From NCBI GenBank assembly GCA_002428385.1, contig DIWB01000022.1, forward strand, positions 15,942 through 32,432: a stretch of 16,491 nt of DNA, written 5' to 3'. Each line of letters starts with the position of its first letter. The stretch's first letter is position 1. Made by a program: the position numbers and the translations under genes. This document shows positions 1 through 5,978 of this stretch, piece after piece. The notes below the pieces were generated by a model that ran no database searches, was not told the DNA's origin, and saw only the letters and a program-made list of their open reading frames with translations. The DNA comes from Bacteroidales bacterium UBA6117 (GTDB lineage: Bacteria; Bacteroidota; Bacteroidia; Bacteroidales; VadinHA17).

Positions 1-9
1 CACCATGTC

Positions 10-43
10 ATCCCGCATCCCGGTTGCTTACGGGATGCGGGAT
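10..43. repeat. GC-rich hairpin, REP-like
   Basis: Two 13-base arms, 10-22 and 31-43, are perfectly complementary (ATCCCGCATCCCG pairing with CGGGATGCGGGAT) around an 8-base loop. The left arm itself contains the heptamer CATCCCG twice in tandem. No T-run follows on either strand, so it is a poor intrinsic terminator. An interspersed palindromic (REP-type) element is more likely, but I see no second copy in this window. Confidence 0.6.
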
Positions 44-173
44 CTCCTGAATACGCACTGAATAACCAAAGCAAGTCTTTTAGCGAAATCACCCGGGCAG
101 TGCGCCGCACTAATTGTCACAAGTCTGGACAGGGATGCTTATTCCTACAGGAAGAAATAATCCAGATTATTGA

Positions 174-210
174 TCGGTAGCCGGTAATCGGTATTCGGTA
201 ATCGGTATTC
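174..210. repeat. 7-base tandem repeat, five units
   Basis: Five consecutive heptamers with consensus TCGGTAW run from 174 to 208 (ending G, A, T, A, T in turn), followed by TC. The last four form an exact 14-base duplication apart from one C/T difference in the first unit. It lies just upstream of the GH43 terminator hairpin and contains no gene. It looks like a slippage-prone microsatellite. Confidence 0.8.
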
Positions 211-215
211 AGAAG

Positions 216-239
216 AAAATGTAACGGTTGTTACATTTT
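216..239 (-). terminator. Intrinsic terminator of the GH43 gene
   Basis: A perfect 10-base stem, AAAATGTAAC at 216-225 and GTTACATTTT at 230-239, closes a GGTT loop. Read on the minus strand it begins about 9 bases after the GH43 stop codon and ends in TTTTC, as expected for a factor-independent terminator. A T-run on the plus strand would let it work in both directions. Confidence 0.7.
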
Positions 240-248
240 TACAGGAAG

Positions 249-1328
249 TTATAAATCCAACCCGGTCTTTCTTAATTTCTTTTCCAGCCGGTATTCACCC
301 GATGGTCTTTTCAGAATCTCACCAGCCATAACAGCCTGCCCGAAAACCGGATATCCTTTTGAATCCCATCCGAACCGCTGGGTTCTTACATCCCTCTGCC
401 AGCCTTCTTTCACACTCTTCTTGGAGTGGTATACTATCCAGTCTTCCCTTCCGTCAGGTGACTTTACAAATGAACAATGGCCGGTTCCGAAAGGCCCGCT
501 GAAGACCGGCCCTGTCTTTACCCATGAGGAAGGTAAAAGGGGATCTGCGTCATTGGAATTTAGTTTCAGGATTCCAAGCCTGTAATCGATTGTCCATGAT
601 TCACGGCATGAATAAACAATGAACAGATTTTCTCCCTTGATTAAAATCTCAGGGCCTTCCTGCAGATCAAGCGGACCGCCGGTTTCCCATTTCTCCTCAG
701 GAGAGGATATCTTCACCCTGGGAGTCTTCATTGTATAGGGATTCTCCATCTCCGCAACATACAGGTGCTGTGAAGTCTTATCAGTAAGCGCCTGGTTCTC
801 CCATCCCGACCAGGCAGCAAATAGTCTGCCGCGATGAATGAAAACCGTCATGTCGATGGCCCACATATTATTGCTTTTCATATCCTGATCATTTCCGGTG
901 TACACCATTCCCATGTCGGTGTAGTTGCTGAACGGATCATCGGTTACCGACTGCAGTACTCCTGTCTTTTGATGGATATAGGGCGGCCCCGATTCACCAG
1001 CGGCATAGTAGACATACCAGTACCCGTTGATAAAATGAAGCTCGGGAGCCCATATACAAGCCCTGTTCCAGCCTGAATCCGGAGCTTCCCAAACCTTCTT
1101 CGTTTCACCGCGTTTTGTTATGTATCGCGATCTCGAAATGCTAATTCCGTTGTCTGCTACGAAACAATAATAATAATATCCATCTTTTTGAAAGAGCCAT
1201 GGATCGGCACCTTCGAAAACCGGGTTGGCAAAATCTTTGCTGATTTCAGCAGGTTGGCTTTCAGACTGAGCCACCATTCCCCTTGCTGCCAGAGACAGAA
1301 GCAGGACCATAAAAAGGTACCGGATCAT
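249..1328 (-). CDS. Secreted GH43-family glycoside hydrolase
   Basis: This is a predicted secreted glycosidase of family GH43, whose members mostly cleave alpha-L-arabinofuranosyl or beta-xylosyl bonds in arabinan and arabinoxylan; substrate cannot be fixed from sequence. The mature 5-bladed propeller domain follows a signal peptide (residues 1-20, hydrophobic YLFMVLLLSLAA). The three GH43 acidic residues are visible: Asp42 in GADPW (base), Asp159 in WAIDMT (pKa modulator) and Glu224 in QEGPE (acid). The aromatic-rich WAPELHF and GYWYVYYAAG segments are typical of the family. I chose the ATG at 1328, giving 359 residues. The longer frame begins with TTG at 1349, overlaps the upstream peptidase gene and would add seven polar residues before the signal peptide. 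It is last in a minus-strand run, 7 bases after the C1 peptidase stop, so the two are probably cotranscribed. Confidence 0.9.
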   Translation of the reverse strand: MIRYLFMVLLLSLAARGMVAQSESQPAEISKDFANPVFEGADPWLFQKDGYYYYCFVADNGISISRSRYITKRGETKKVWEAPDSGWNRACIWAPELHFINGYWYVYYAAGESGPPYIHQKTGVLQSVTDDPFSNYTDMGMVYTGNDQDMKSNNMWAIDMTVFIHRGRLFAAWSGWENQALTDKTSQHLYVAEMENPYTMKTPRVKISSPEEKWETGGPLDLQEGPEILIKGENLFIVYSCRESWTIDYRLGILKLNSNDADPLLPSSWVKTGPVFSGPFGTGHCSFVKSPDGREDWIVYHSKKSVKEGWQRDVRTQRFGWDSKGYPVFGQAVMAGEILKRPSGEYRLEKKLRKTGLDL

Positions 1329-1335
1329 GGGGTTT

Positions 1336-2592
1336 TCAGAATTTGCCAATCAGTTCCTTCACGGCATCCTTGTGGACCATGAAATCCATCATCTTGAGCT
1401 TCACATAGCCTTCAGAAAAGAAATAATAACCCCACTCACTGGCTTTGGGATCATTGTTTTTTGATCCGGCGCCCGAGTCTTTCAGCAGGTACCAGTCCTT
1501 CCCGTCCTTTTCGGCGTAACCCACTATATGCATGCCGTGATCGTCGGTGGTAGTGTGATTCGAGAACCTGAACTGCCGGGCATCATCATTTATATAATCA
1601 GCAGGGATATCAAAATCAGGTATCACCGCACATTGTGTGGTGCGGTCGAGCCCCGGTTCCGACACATCGCCTCCTATGCTCACGGTGAAGCCCTTCCTGA
1701 CTGCATTTTTCAGGGCTGACATGAATTCTTCGAGCGGGATGTTGTAATAAACATCGCTGTGCCACCAGTTATCAGGCACCTTGTATTCAACCTGCCTGTA
1801 GAAGGGTTCCTGCCGGTAGGAGAGGATATCGACGTAATCATCGGGATTGATCCTCAGCACATCGGTCAGGTACTGAAGCGGAGTCATCTCCCTGCCGTTA
1901 ACAGTGATCTCAGCAGGCGGCACTCCCATGTGATGGTTCATTATCGATTTTATGGTCCCGATTACATAATCTTCGTTCCACAACGAATTTGCCTTTACAG
2001 AGGCAAGAAAACCGCTCAGCTCGCTGAACATGTCCTCATGATTGTGATACTTGCGGCCACCGGTCAACCCGGTATAAAATTCAAGGGGCACTATCCCGTA
2101 AAGCTTCCACATCCTGGTGACGGCGTTTGCTTCCGAACCTTCGGCAAATGCCGAGTTGCCTCTTTCCTTCACAAAGCGTTTTGCTTTTTCGATATACTCC
2201 CAGTAAACGGTGTACATCTCCGACAACTTTACCTGCTGCTTGCTTATCCTGTATGCCTCTGATTCAAGGAATGATGTGGTGCTGAAACTCCAGCATGTGC
2301 TTGTGTTTCCCTGCGACACCGGGGGAGTATGCCACTGCTTCCTGTAAAGGTCGGTCTTGTTGGGGAGAGATGCTTCTGCCAGGTCAACCGAAAACGTCCT
2401 TGTAACCTGAGGCGACCCTGCTTTTTCCCTTACTTCCCGGTCATCCTTCATTATGGAATTCTGATAAAATCCGGGCTTCGATTCCCTGAAAACTGCCTTG
2501 TCCTTATTCTGCCCGGAGACGACCGGAAAAATAATAATGCAAAGCACTATTGATATGATTCCTTTTTGCATTTTTTCTAAAATGGATTTCAT
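1336..2592 (-). CDS. Exported C1 cysteine peptidase, aminopeptidase C/bleomycin hydrolase-like
   Basis: A 418-residue papain-fold (C1) peptidase of the bleomycin hydrolase/PepC type, with an N-terminal signal peptide (hydrophobic GIISIVLCIIIFPVVSG, residues 11-27) that would place it in the periplasm or outside. The oxyanion Gln94 and nucleophile Cys100 lie in SQGNTSTCWSFS, and the catalytic His is His352 in DHGMHIVGYA. Where the family usually has Asn in a KNSWG-like motif, this protein reads KDSGAG (Asp372). The C-terminal VKLKMMDFMVHKDAV resembles other Bacteroidota members. Two in-frame ATGs are possible (2592 and 2571); both give a signal peptide, and I kept the first. It sits 35 bases after the LOG gene and 7 bases before GH43, suggesting one transcript. 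The substrate is unknown; peptide scavenging is the likely role. Confidence 0.88.
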   Translation of the reverse strand: MKSILEKMQKGIISIVLCIIIFPVVSGQNKDKAVFRESKPGFYQNSIMKDDREVREKAGSPQVTRTFSVDLAEASLPNKTDLYRKQWHTPPVSQGNTSTCWSFSTTSFLESEAYRISKQQVKLSEMYTVYWEYIEKAKRFVKERGNSAFAEGSEANAVTRMWKLYGIVPLEFYTGLTGGRKYHNHEDMFSELSGFLASVKANSLWNEDYVIGTIKSIMNHHMGVPPAEITVNGREMTPLQYLTDVLRINPDDYVDILSYRQEPFYRQVEYKVPDNWWHSDVYYNIPLEEFMSALKNAVRKGFTVSIGGDVSEPGLDRTTQCAVIPDFDIPADYINDDARQFRFSNHTTTDDHGMHIVGYAEKDGKDWYLLKDSGAGSKNNDPKASEWGYYFFSEGYVKLKMMDFMVHKDAVKELIGKF

Positions 2593-2627
2593 GTTGCTGT
2601 ATATCTATTTTGTTAATAAATACGGGA

Positions 2628-3224
2628 TTATGTCTGCAGATCCTTTGTGATGTTCCATTTATCAAATGAGGGCGCAGTATATTCTTCCATCAAGTTAAGC
2701 AATGTGTCGATATTGTCGCTTATGAGAAGCATCCGCCTGCTCGATTCCCTTATAAAGCCATTGGCATTCATTGCCGATGCAAGAGCCATAAGCGGATCGT
2801 AGAATCCTTTGATGTTAAGCAGCCCTGCGGGTTTTCTGTGAAGTCCGAGCTGGCCCCAGGTGAGGATTTCAAAGAATTCCTCCATGGTGCCGAAGCCTCC
2901 GGGCAGGGCAATTATCCCTTCGGATAACTCGTGCATCCTGGTCTTTCGCTCATGCATCGTATCAACCAGAACAAGTTCGGTAAGGTTATCGTGTGCTATG
3001 CCCTTGTCGCTGATGAACCGCGGCAGCACTCCCGTGACCTCGCCGCCCCTGCTTAAAGCGCCGTTCGCGACTGCATTCATCAGCCCGATTTTCGTCCCGC
3101 CGTAAACAAGTCCGATTTTCCTTGAAGCAAGTATCTCACCCAGCCTGAATGCCTGCTTTTCAAAGATATCATCGTTCCCCCGGCTTGAGCCGCAAAAGAC
3201 CGATATCCTTTTTATGCCATTCAT
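2628..3224 (-). CDS. LOG-family nucleotide 5'-monophosphate phosphoribohydrolase
   Basis: A 198-residue cytoplasmic protein of the LOG/TIGR00730 family, a Rossmann-fold group once called lysine decarboxylase. Characterised members hydrolyse the N-glycosidic bond of nucleoside 5'-monophosphates, including cytokinin riboside monophosphates. The N-terminal VFCGSSRG and YGGTKIGLM match the nucleotide-binding part, HERKTRM (residues 91-97) and PGGFGTMEE (108-116) are the family's two hallmark motifs, and all key residues (Arg94, Lys95, Glu115, Glu116) are present. Length is normal for the family. The ATG at 3224 starts the conserved region directly. A possible promoter lies in the 62-base gap upstream: TTTG, 20 bases, then TATAAT on the minus strand. 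Its place between a toxin-antitoxin-like pair and a peptidase says little about its role. Confidence 0.9.
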   Translation of the reverse strand: MNGIKRISVFCGSSRGNDDIFEKQAFRLGEILASRKIGLVYGGTKIGLMNAVANGALSRGGEVTGVLPRFISDKGIAHDNLTELVLVDTMHERKTRMHELSEGIIALPGGFGTMEEFFEILTWGQLGLHRKPAGLLNIKGFYDPLMALASAMNANGFIRESSRRMLLISDNIDTLLNLMEEYTAPSFDKWNITKDLQT

Positions 3225-3286
3225 GGAATTATTATACAGATTTATAAAGTGAAGATCAAAATACTGGTAATATTCACGGAGTTGCG

Positions 3287-3610
3287 CTAATCGACTAAGA
3301 TTTCCTTAAGGACCGATTTGACCTTCTTTGCTTCAGCAGGGGTCAGATCGCCCGTTACTTTCACGATCCGTTTTTTTTCGATTGTGATTATCTGATCGAG
3401 CGCTATCCTCGCCGGCTTAGCGCCTGCTTTTATTTTCACCCTGGTCGGGTAATCTCCGGTATCGGGCCCGATTGGGGCCAGGGTAACTGTTCTGAGCGAC
3501 CTGTTCATCTCAGCCGGGGAGATGACTACGCATTGGATGCTTCCGGATAGTGTATTCCCGGATGACGAATCCTGAGCCACAAGCACTATGCTGTACTGGT
3601 TTGCTTCCAT
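3287..3610 (-). CDS. MazF/PemK-like protein, active site apparently lost
   Basis: A 107-residue protein that aligns along its whole length with MazF/PemK mRNA interferases: QYSIVLV at the start, CVVISPAEMN, LAPI, YPTRV, LDQI, and a KKVKSVLKEILVD end typical of Bacteroidota MazF. The residues that normally do the chemistry are changed. The usual GSE is GNT (18-20), the TRP holding the catalytic Arg is SIQ (24-26), the catalytic Thr position in APxT is Gly48, and QIRT is QIIT (73-76). I therefore infer a non-nucleolytic or strongly altered homologue. I chose the ATG at 3610; the frame can be extended one codon to a GTG at 3613. It lies 27 bases after the MazE-like gene and is surely cotranscribed with it. 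An active toxin with a different mechanism is the alternative. Confidence 0.8.
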   Translation of the reverse strand: MEANQYSIVLVAQDSSSGNTLSGSIQCVVISPAEMNRSLRTVTLAPIGPDTGDYPTRVKIKAGAKPARIALDQIITIEKKRIVKVTGDLTPAEAKKVKSVLKEILVD

Positions 3611-3637
3611 CACAATCAGGTATTTCGGAATGGTAAA

Positions 3638-3847
3638 TTATTTTAAAAGCAGAATATCCTCTCCCTTTGAATTCATCTCGTTCAGCGAGTTTTCCCATCC
3701 TTCCCTCGACTGGGTTAACGGGGTTATGTTTATGTGGTTCTTCCTCAGATCAAGCACTACCTTGTTCTGGATGTTATATCGCTCCAGGATCGCCCTGCTG
3801 AGGATGATCCCCTTTGAGTTCCCGATCTGAATTACCTGTATTTCCAT
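3638..3847 (-). CDS. MazE-like SpoVT/AbrB-fold antitoxin
   Basis: A 69-residue protein whose first 50 residues form a swapped-hairpin AbrB/MazE DNA-binding domain: IQIGNSKGIILSRAILERYNI followed by VVLDLRKNHINITPL. This domain dimerises and binds palindromic operators of its own operon. The linker REGWENSLNEM matches the start of the MazE region that wraps the toxin, but the protein ends at GEDILLLK. Related antitoxins usually go on for some ten or more residues with an acidic tail that fills the toxin's active-site groove. The ATG at 3847 begins directly at the conserved domain. A consensus-like promoter and a double palindrome lie just upstream. The likely role is autoregulation of the pair. 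Confidence 0.82.
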   Translation of the reverse strand: MEIQVIQIGNSKGIILSRAILERYNIQNKVVLDLRKNHINITPLTQSREGWENSLNEMNSKGEDILLLK

Positions 3848-3858
3848 TGGTTACACGA

Positions 3859-3880
3859 TGTTATAACATTGTTATAACAA
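3859..3880. promoter_or_regulatory. Palindromic operator upstream of the mazEF-like pair
   Basis: GTTATAAC, itself a perfect palindrome, occurs twice (3860-3867 and 3871-3878) separated by ATT. The whole 21 bases 3859-3879 form a perfect inverted repeat around T3869. Two overlapping 12-base palindromes, ATGTTATAACAT (3858-3869) and TTGTTATAACAA (3869-3880), are also present. Position 12 bases before the MazE start codon and overlap with the predicted transcription start make it the likely autoregulatory binding site for the AbrB-fold protein. Confidence 0.65.
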
Positions 3881-3908
3881 AGGAATCAATAATTATTATC
3901 ATATCAAA
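3878..3908 (-). promoter_or_regulatory. Bacteroidota-type promoter for the mazEF-like operon
   Basis: On the minus strand TTTG (3908-3905) is followed after 19 bases by TTCCTTTG (3885-3878), matching the Bacteroidota -33 TTTG and -7 TAnnTTTG elements at 5 of the 6 specified bases of the latter and at the usual spacing. Transcription would begin near 3872, inside the palindromic operator, so a bound MazE-like dimer would block initiation. Confidence 0.5.
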
Positions 3909-3965
3909 ATATTATTCCGGAGTTTTCATACCTTTAAATCTGCTGAAACCTTGTAAATACATCCA

Positions 3966-4880
3966 ATGAAAAACACTTCACTGATTCTGTTGATTGTAAT
4001 CCTGGTTCTGGTTACTTCATGCACGGGCGGTAAGGATATCAGGACAATTACTTTTACAGGAAAGTCCTATGAACAGAAATGGGCCGTTAAGGATCTTAAT
4101 CCGGATCTGTCGGCTGACTGGTCCTCATCCGGCTTTATGACACTTGATTTCAGGGCATCTTCCACGTAACGGTTCCATATAAGTCTCTACGATACTGGAG
4201 GGGTCAGAAGGCTCAGGATTCTTCCCTTCCAGGGGGCATGGGTAAGGGCTTCCATCCCCCTGGCCAACTTTCAGCTTAGGAACGTAATAGGACACGATAT
4301 GGCCGCAATTGGACAAAAGGGAATGCCCGGCTACGGCCTCGGTTTCAGCGGCAGCGTTGGAACCATAAACCAGGTCGATTCTATAGGATTCCTGATGGAC
4401 AAGCCTATTGGCTCTCCTGTGCTTGAAATAAGGAATCTCCGCCTTACAATGACGCCTGAGGATTCAGTTCTCAGCCCGGTCCCCCTTGTGGATGAATTCG
4501 GGCAATGGATACCCGCCGAATGGGTTGGAAAGGCAGCCGCCGCGGAGGATCTTCAGGCTGCCTGGAATGAGGAGGACAAGGCCCTTCGAACCGACCGGTT
4601 CAAGGTATCGGAATATGGTGGTTATCTTGAAACCAGGGCTGCAGCCGCCCGTCAGTGCGAGCCTCTCAGGAACGATCCCTTCCTGCTGGGTTATTTTGTC
4701 GGAAATGAACCGCCATGGCCCGGTAGGGGTGACGGGGAGAACTACAATATAGGCATGGTCGATGTTACCGACAGGCCATACAGGGACCTTGTTGATGCGG
4801 CAAGGGAAACTCATGCGAGGCTTTATGAAATACATTCAGGGAAGACTGCTCCTGTTGATAGAATGGCGAAAATCCAATAA
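3966..4880 (+). pseudogene. Decayed lipoprotein glycoside hydrolase, agarase/GH50-like
   Basis: One frame runs from the ATG at 3966 to TAA at 4880, broken only by a TAA at 4167-4169. The product starts with a lipoprotein signal peptide (LVLVTSC), then a beta-sandwich-like region (RFHISLYDTGG, PFQGAWVRASIPLANF, GFSGSVGTINQVDSIGF) across the stop. It continues with pieces of a catalytic barrel: FGQWIPAEW, FLLGYFVGNEPPWPGR with the probable acid/base Glu, and DGENYNIGMVDVTDRPY. I recall these motifs from large Bacteroidota and Planctomycete agarase-like enzymes, where they are far apart. Here long stretches seem missing near 4635-4650 and 4722-4733, including the nucleophile region, yet the frame is kept. 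The stop is one C-to-T change from CAA. A catalytically dead remnant is the best reading; an assembly error is possible. Confidence 0.75.
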
Positions 4881-4887
4881 ATGAAAT

Positions 4888-4919
4888 AACGAAACGGCCT
4901 GTCAACAGGCCGTTTCGTT
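4888..4919. terminator. Two-way terminator between convergent genes
   Basis: Perfectly complementary 15-base arms, AACGAAACGGCCTGT (4888-4902) and ACAGGCCGTTTCGTT (4905-4919), form a long GC-rich stem with a small loop, about 14 pairs closing TCAA. TTTATC follows on the plus strand and ATTTCAT on the minus strand. It lies 7 bases after the pseudogene stop and 37 bases after the end of the aldo/keto reductase gene, so it can end transcription from both sides. Confidence 0.85.
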
Positions 4920-4956
4920 TATCTTCTGTTCCGAAACCGGTTGCCGCAGTTTAACA

Positions 4957-5928
4957 TTACTGCGACCATCCCGTTGGTGTCCTGTCCCAGCGGTGTTTTT
5001 CAAGCTGCTTCATCAGTTCAGGTTCCAGCATACCGGCATCGCTTGCAGCTATGTTTGCCCGTGCATGCGATGGCTTCCTCATGCCGGGGATAATAGCGCT
5101 TACTGTCGGTTCGCCAAGAATAAACCGGAGAGCCATTTCCGGCATCGTCATCCCTTCAGGGATCAGGGGTCTGAGGGCTTCAGCCCTGTCGACACTGGCA
5201 TTAAGGTTTTCCGGGACGAAATAGGTATTCCGCCAGTCGCCTTCAGGCCACTTTGAATCTTTGGTAAGTGTTCCGGTAAGAGTTCCTTCATCGAGGGGAA
5301 CACGGGCAATGACAGCCACATTCATCTCACGGCAGGCAGGGAACAGCTCATCCTTCGGATTCTGGTCGAAGATGTTGTAAATTACCTGTACTGAATCGAT
5401 CAGTCCGCTTTTCACTGCCTTAACTCCATTCCATGGTTCCCAGCGGTTGACGCTGATGCCAATGGCGTGGAACAGGCCCTGTTCCTTCAGGTCGAGCATC
5501 TTTTTTATTCCACGGTCATCCTCGAGCCAGCTGTCTTCCCATGTGTGAAACTGCATCAGATCGAACGACTCAAGTCCTGAATTCTTAAGACTTCTGTTTA
5601 CATATTCCTCGATATGGCCGGGAGGGAAGCAGTCGTCGAGTGTGTATTCCCTTCTTGCCGGCCATTTGAAGTTCTTTGGCGGCATCTTGGTAGCTGTGTA
5701 GAGCTTTTTATCAGGATTTGCCCTTACCAGTTTACCGAGCAGTCCTTCGCTTTTACCTGCACCGTAGCCCCATGCAGTGTCGAAAAATGTGCAGCCAAGG
5801 TCGGCAGAAAGCTGTAATGATTGCAGTGATTCTTCATCATCTGAACCGGTCCAGCCAGCCATTCCCCACATCCCGTAGCCAATCTCGCTGACTTTCCAGT
5901 TTGTCCTTCCAAATGTTCTGTATTTCAT
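4957..5928 (-). CDS. Aldo/keto reductase
   Basis: A 323-residue NADPH-dependent aldo/keto reductase of the (beta/alpha)8-barrel superfamily, with no signal peptide and so cytoplasmic. The catalytic tetrad is complete: Asp50 and Tyr55 in FFDTAWGYG, Lys81 in ATKMPP, and His128 in QFHTWE. The C-terminal IPGMRKPSHARANIAAS is the usual cofactor phosphate-binding region. The N-terminal MKYRTFGRTNWKVSEIGYG and the overall length are normal. It begins 50 bases after the GH10 xylanase stop on the same strand and is probably cotranscribed with it, ending at a strong terminator. A role in converting sugars released by the neighbouring enzymes is possible, but the family is too broad to name a substrate. 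Confidence 0.92.
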   Translation of the reverse strand: MKYRTFGRTNWKVSEIGYGMWGMAGWTGSDDEESLQSLQLSADLGCTFFDTAWGYGAGKSEGLLGKLVRANPDKKLYTATKMPPKNFKWPARREYTLDDCFPPGHIEEYVNRSLKNSGLESFDLMQFHTWEDSWLEDDRGIKKMLDLKEQGLFHAIGISVNRWEPWNGVKAVKSGLIDSVQVIYNIFDQNPKDELFPACREMNVAVIARVPLDEGTLTGTLTKDSKWPEGDWRNTYFVPENLNASVDRAEALRPLIPEGMTMPEMALRFILGEPTVSAIIPGMRKPSHARANIAASDAGMLEPELMKQLEKHRWDRTPTGWSQ

Positions 5929-5978
5929 AGTGTTGATGTTTTATTGGATTATTTATATTGTCATAGCCCCGATGAAGC

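Larger units (their letters stand above)
1..215. other. Gene-free left edge with repeats
   Basis: No recognisable gene lies here. Reading frame 1 of the plus strand is open from the window edge to a TAG at 178-180 (59 codons). Its translation resembles no family I know and runs through a hairpin and a short tandem repeat, so I do not call it coding. A short AGTGCG/CGCACT inverted repeat with a 1-base spacer sits at 99-111. The stretch looks like intergenic DNA made of small repeats. Confidence 0.6.

Noticed and set aside
1..180. Open frame entering from the left edge, 59 codons to TAG at 178-180
   Set aside because: It runs through the hairpin and into the heptamer repeat and resembles no protein family I know; chance openness is likely.
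174..210. Short direct repeats as a possible CRISPR array
   Set aside because: Units are 7 bases with no spacers; this is a simple tandem repeat.
1329..1349. Longer GH43 start, seven extra codons
   Set aside because: The codon at 1349 is TTG, it overlaps the peptidase gene, and the ATG at 1328 opens directly onto a normal signal peptide.
1759..2262. 167-codon plus-strand open frame
   Set aside because: It is wholly antisense to the C1 peptidase gene, whose motifs prove the minus-strand reading.
4464..4835. 123-codon minus-strand open frame over the pseudogene
   Set aside because: The plus strand carries clear glycoside hydrolase motifs here; the minus frame has none.
249..4880. Polysaccharide utilisation locus
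   Set aside because: GH43 and the decayed hydrolase are present, but there is no SusC/SusD pair or hybrid sensor in the window.
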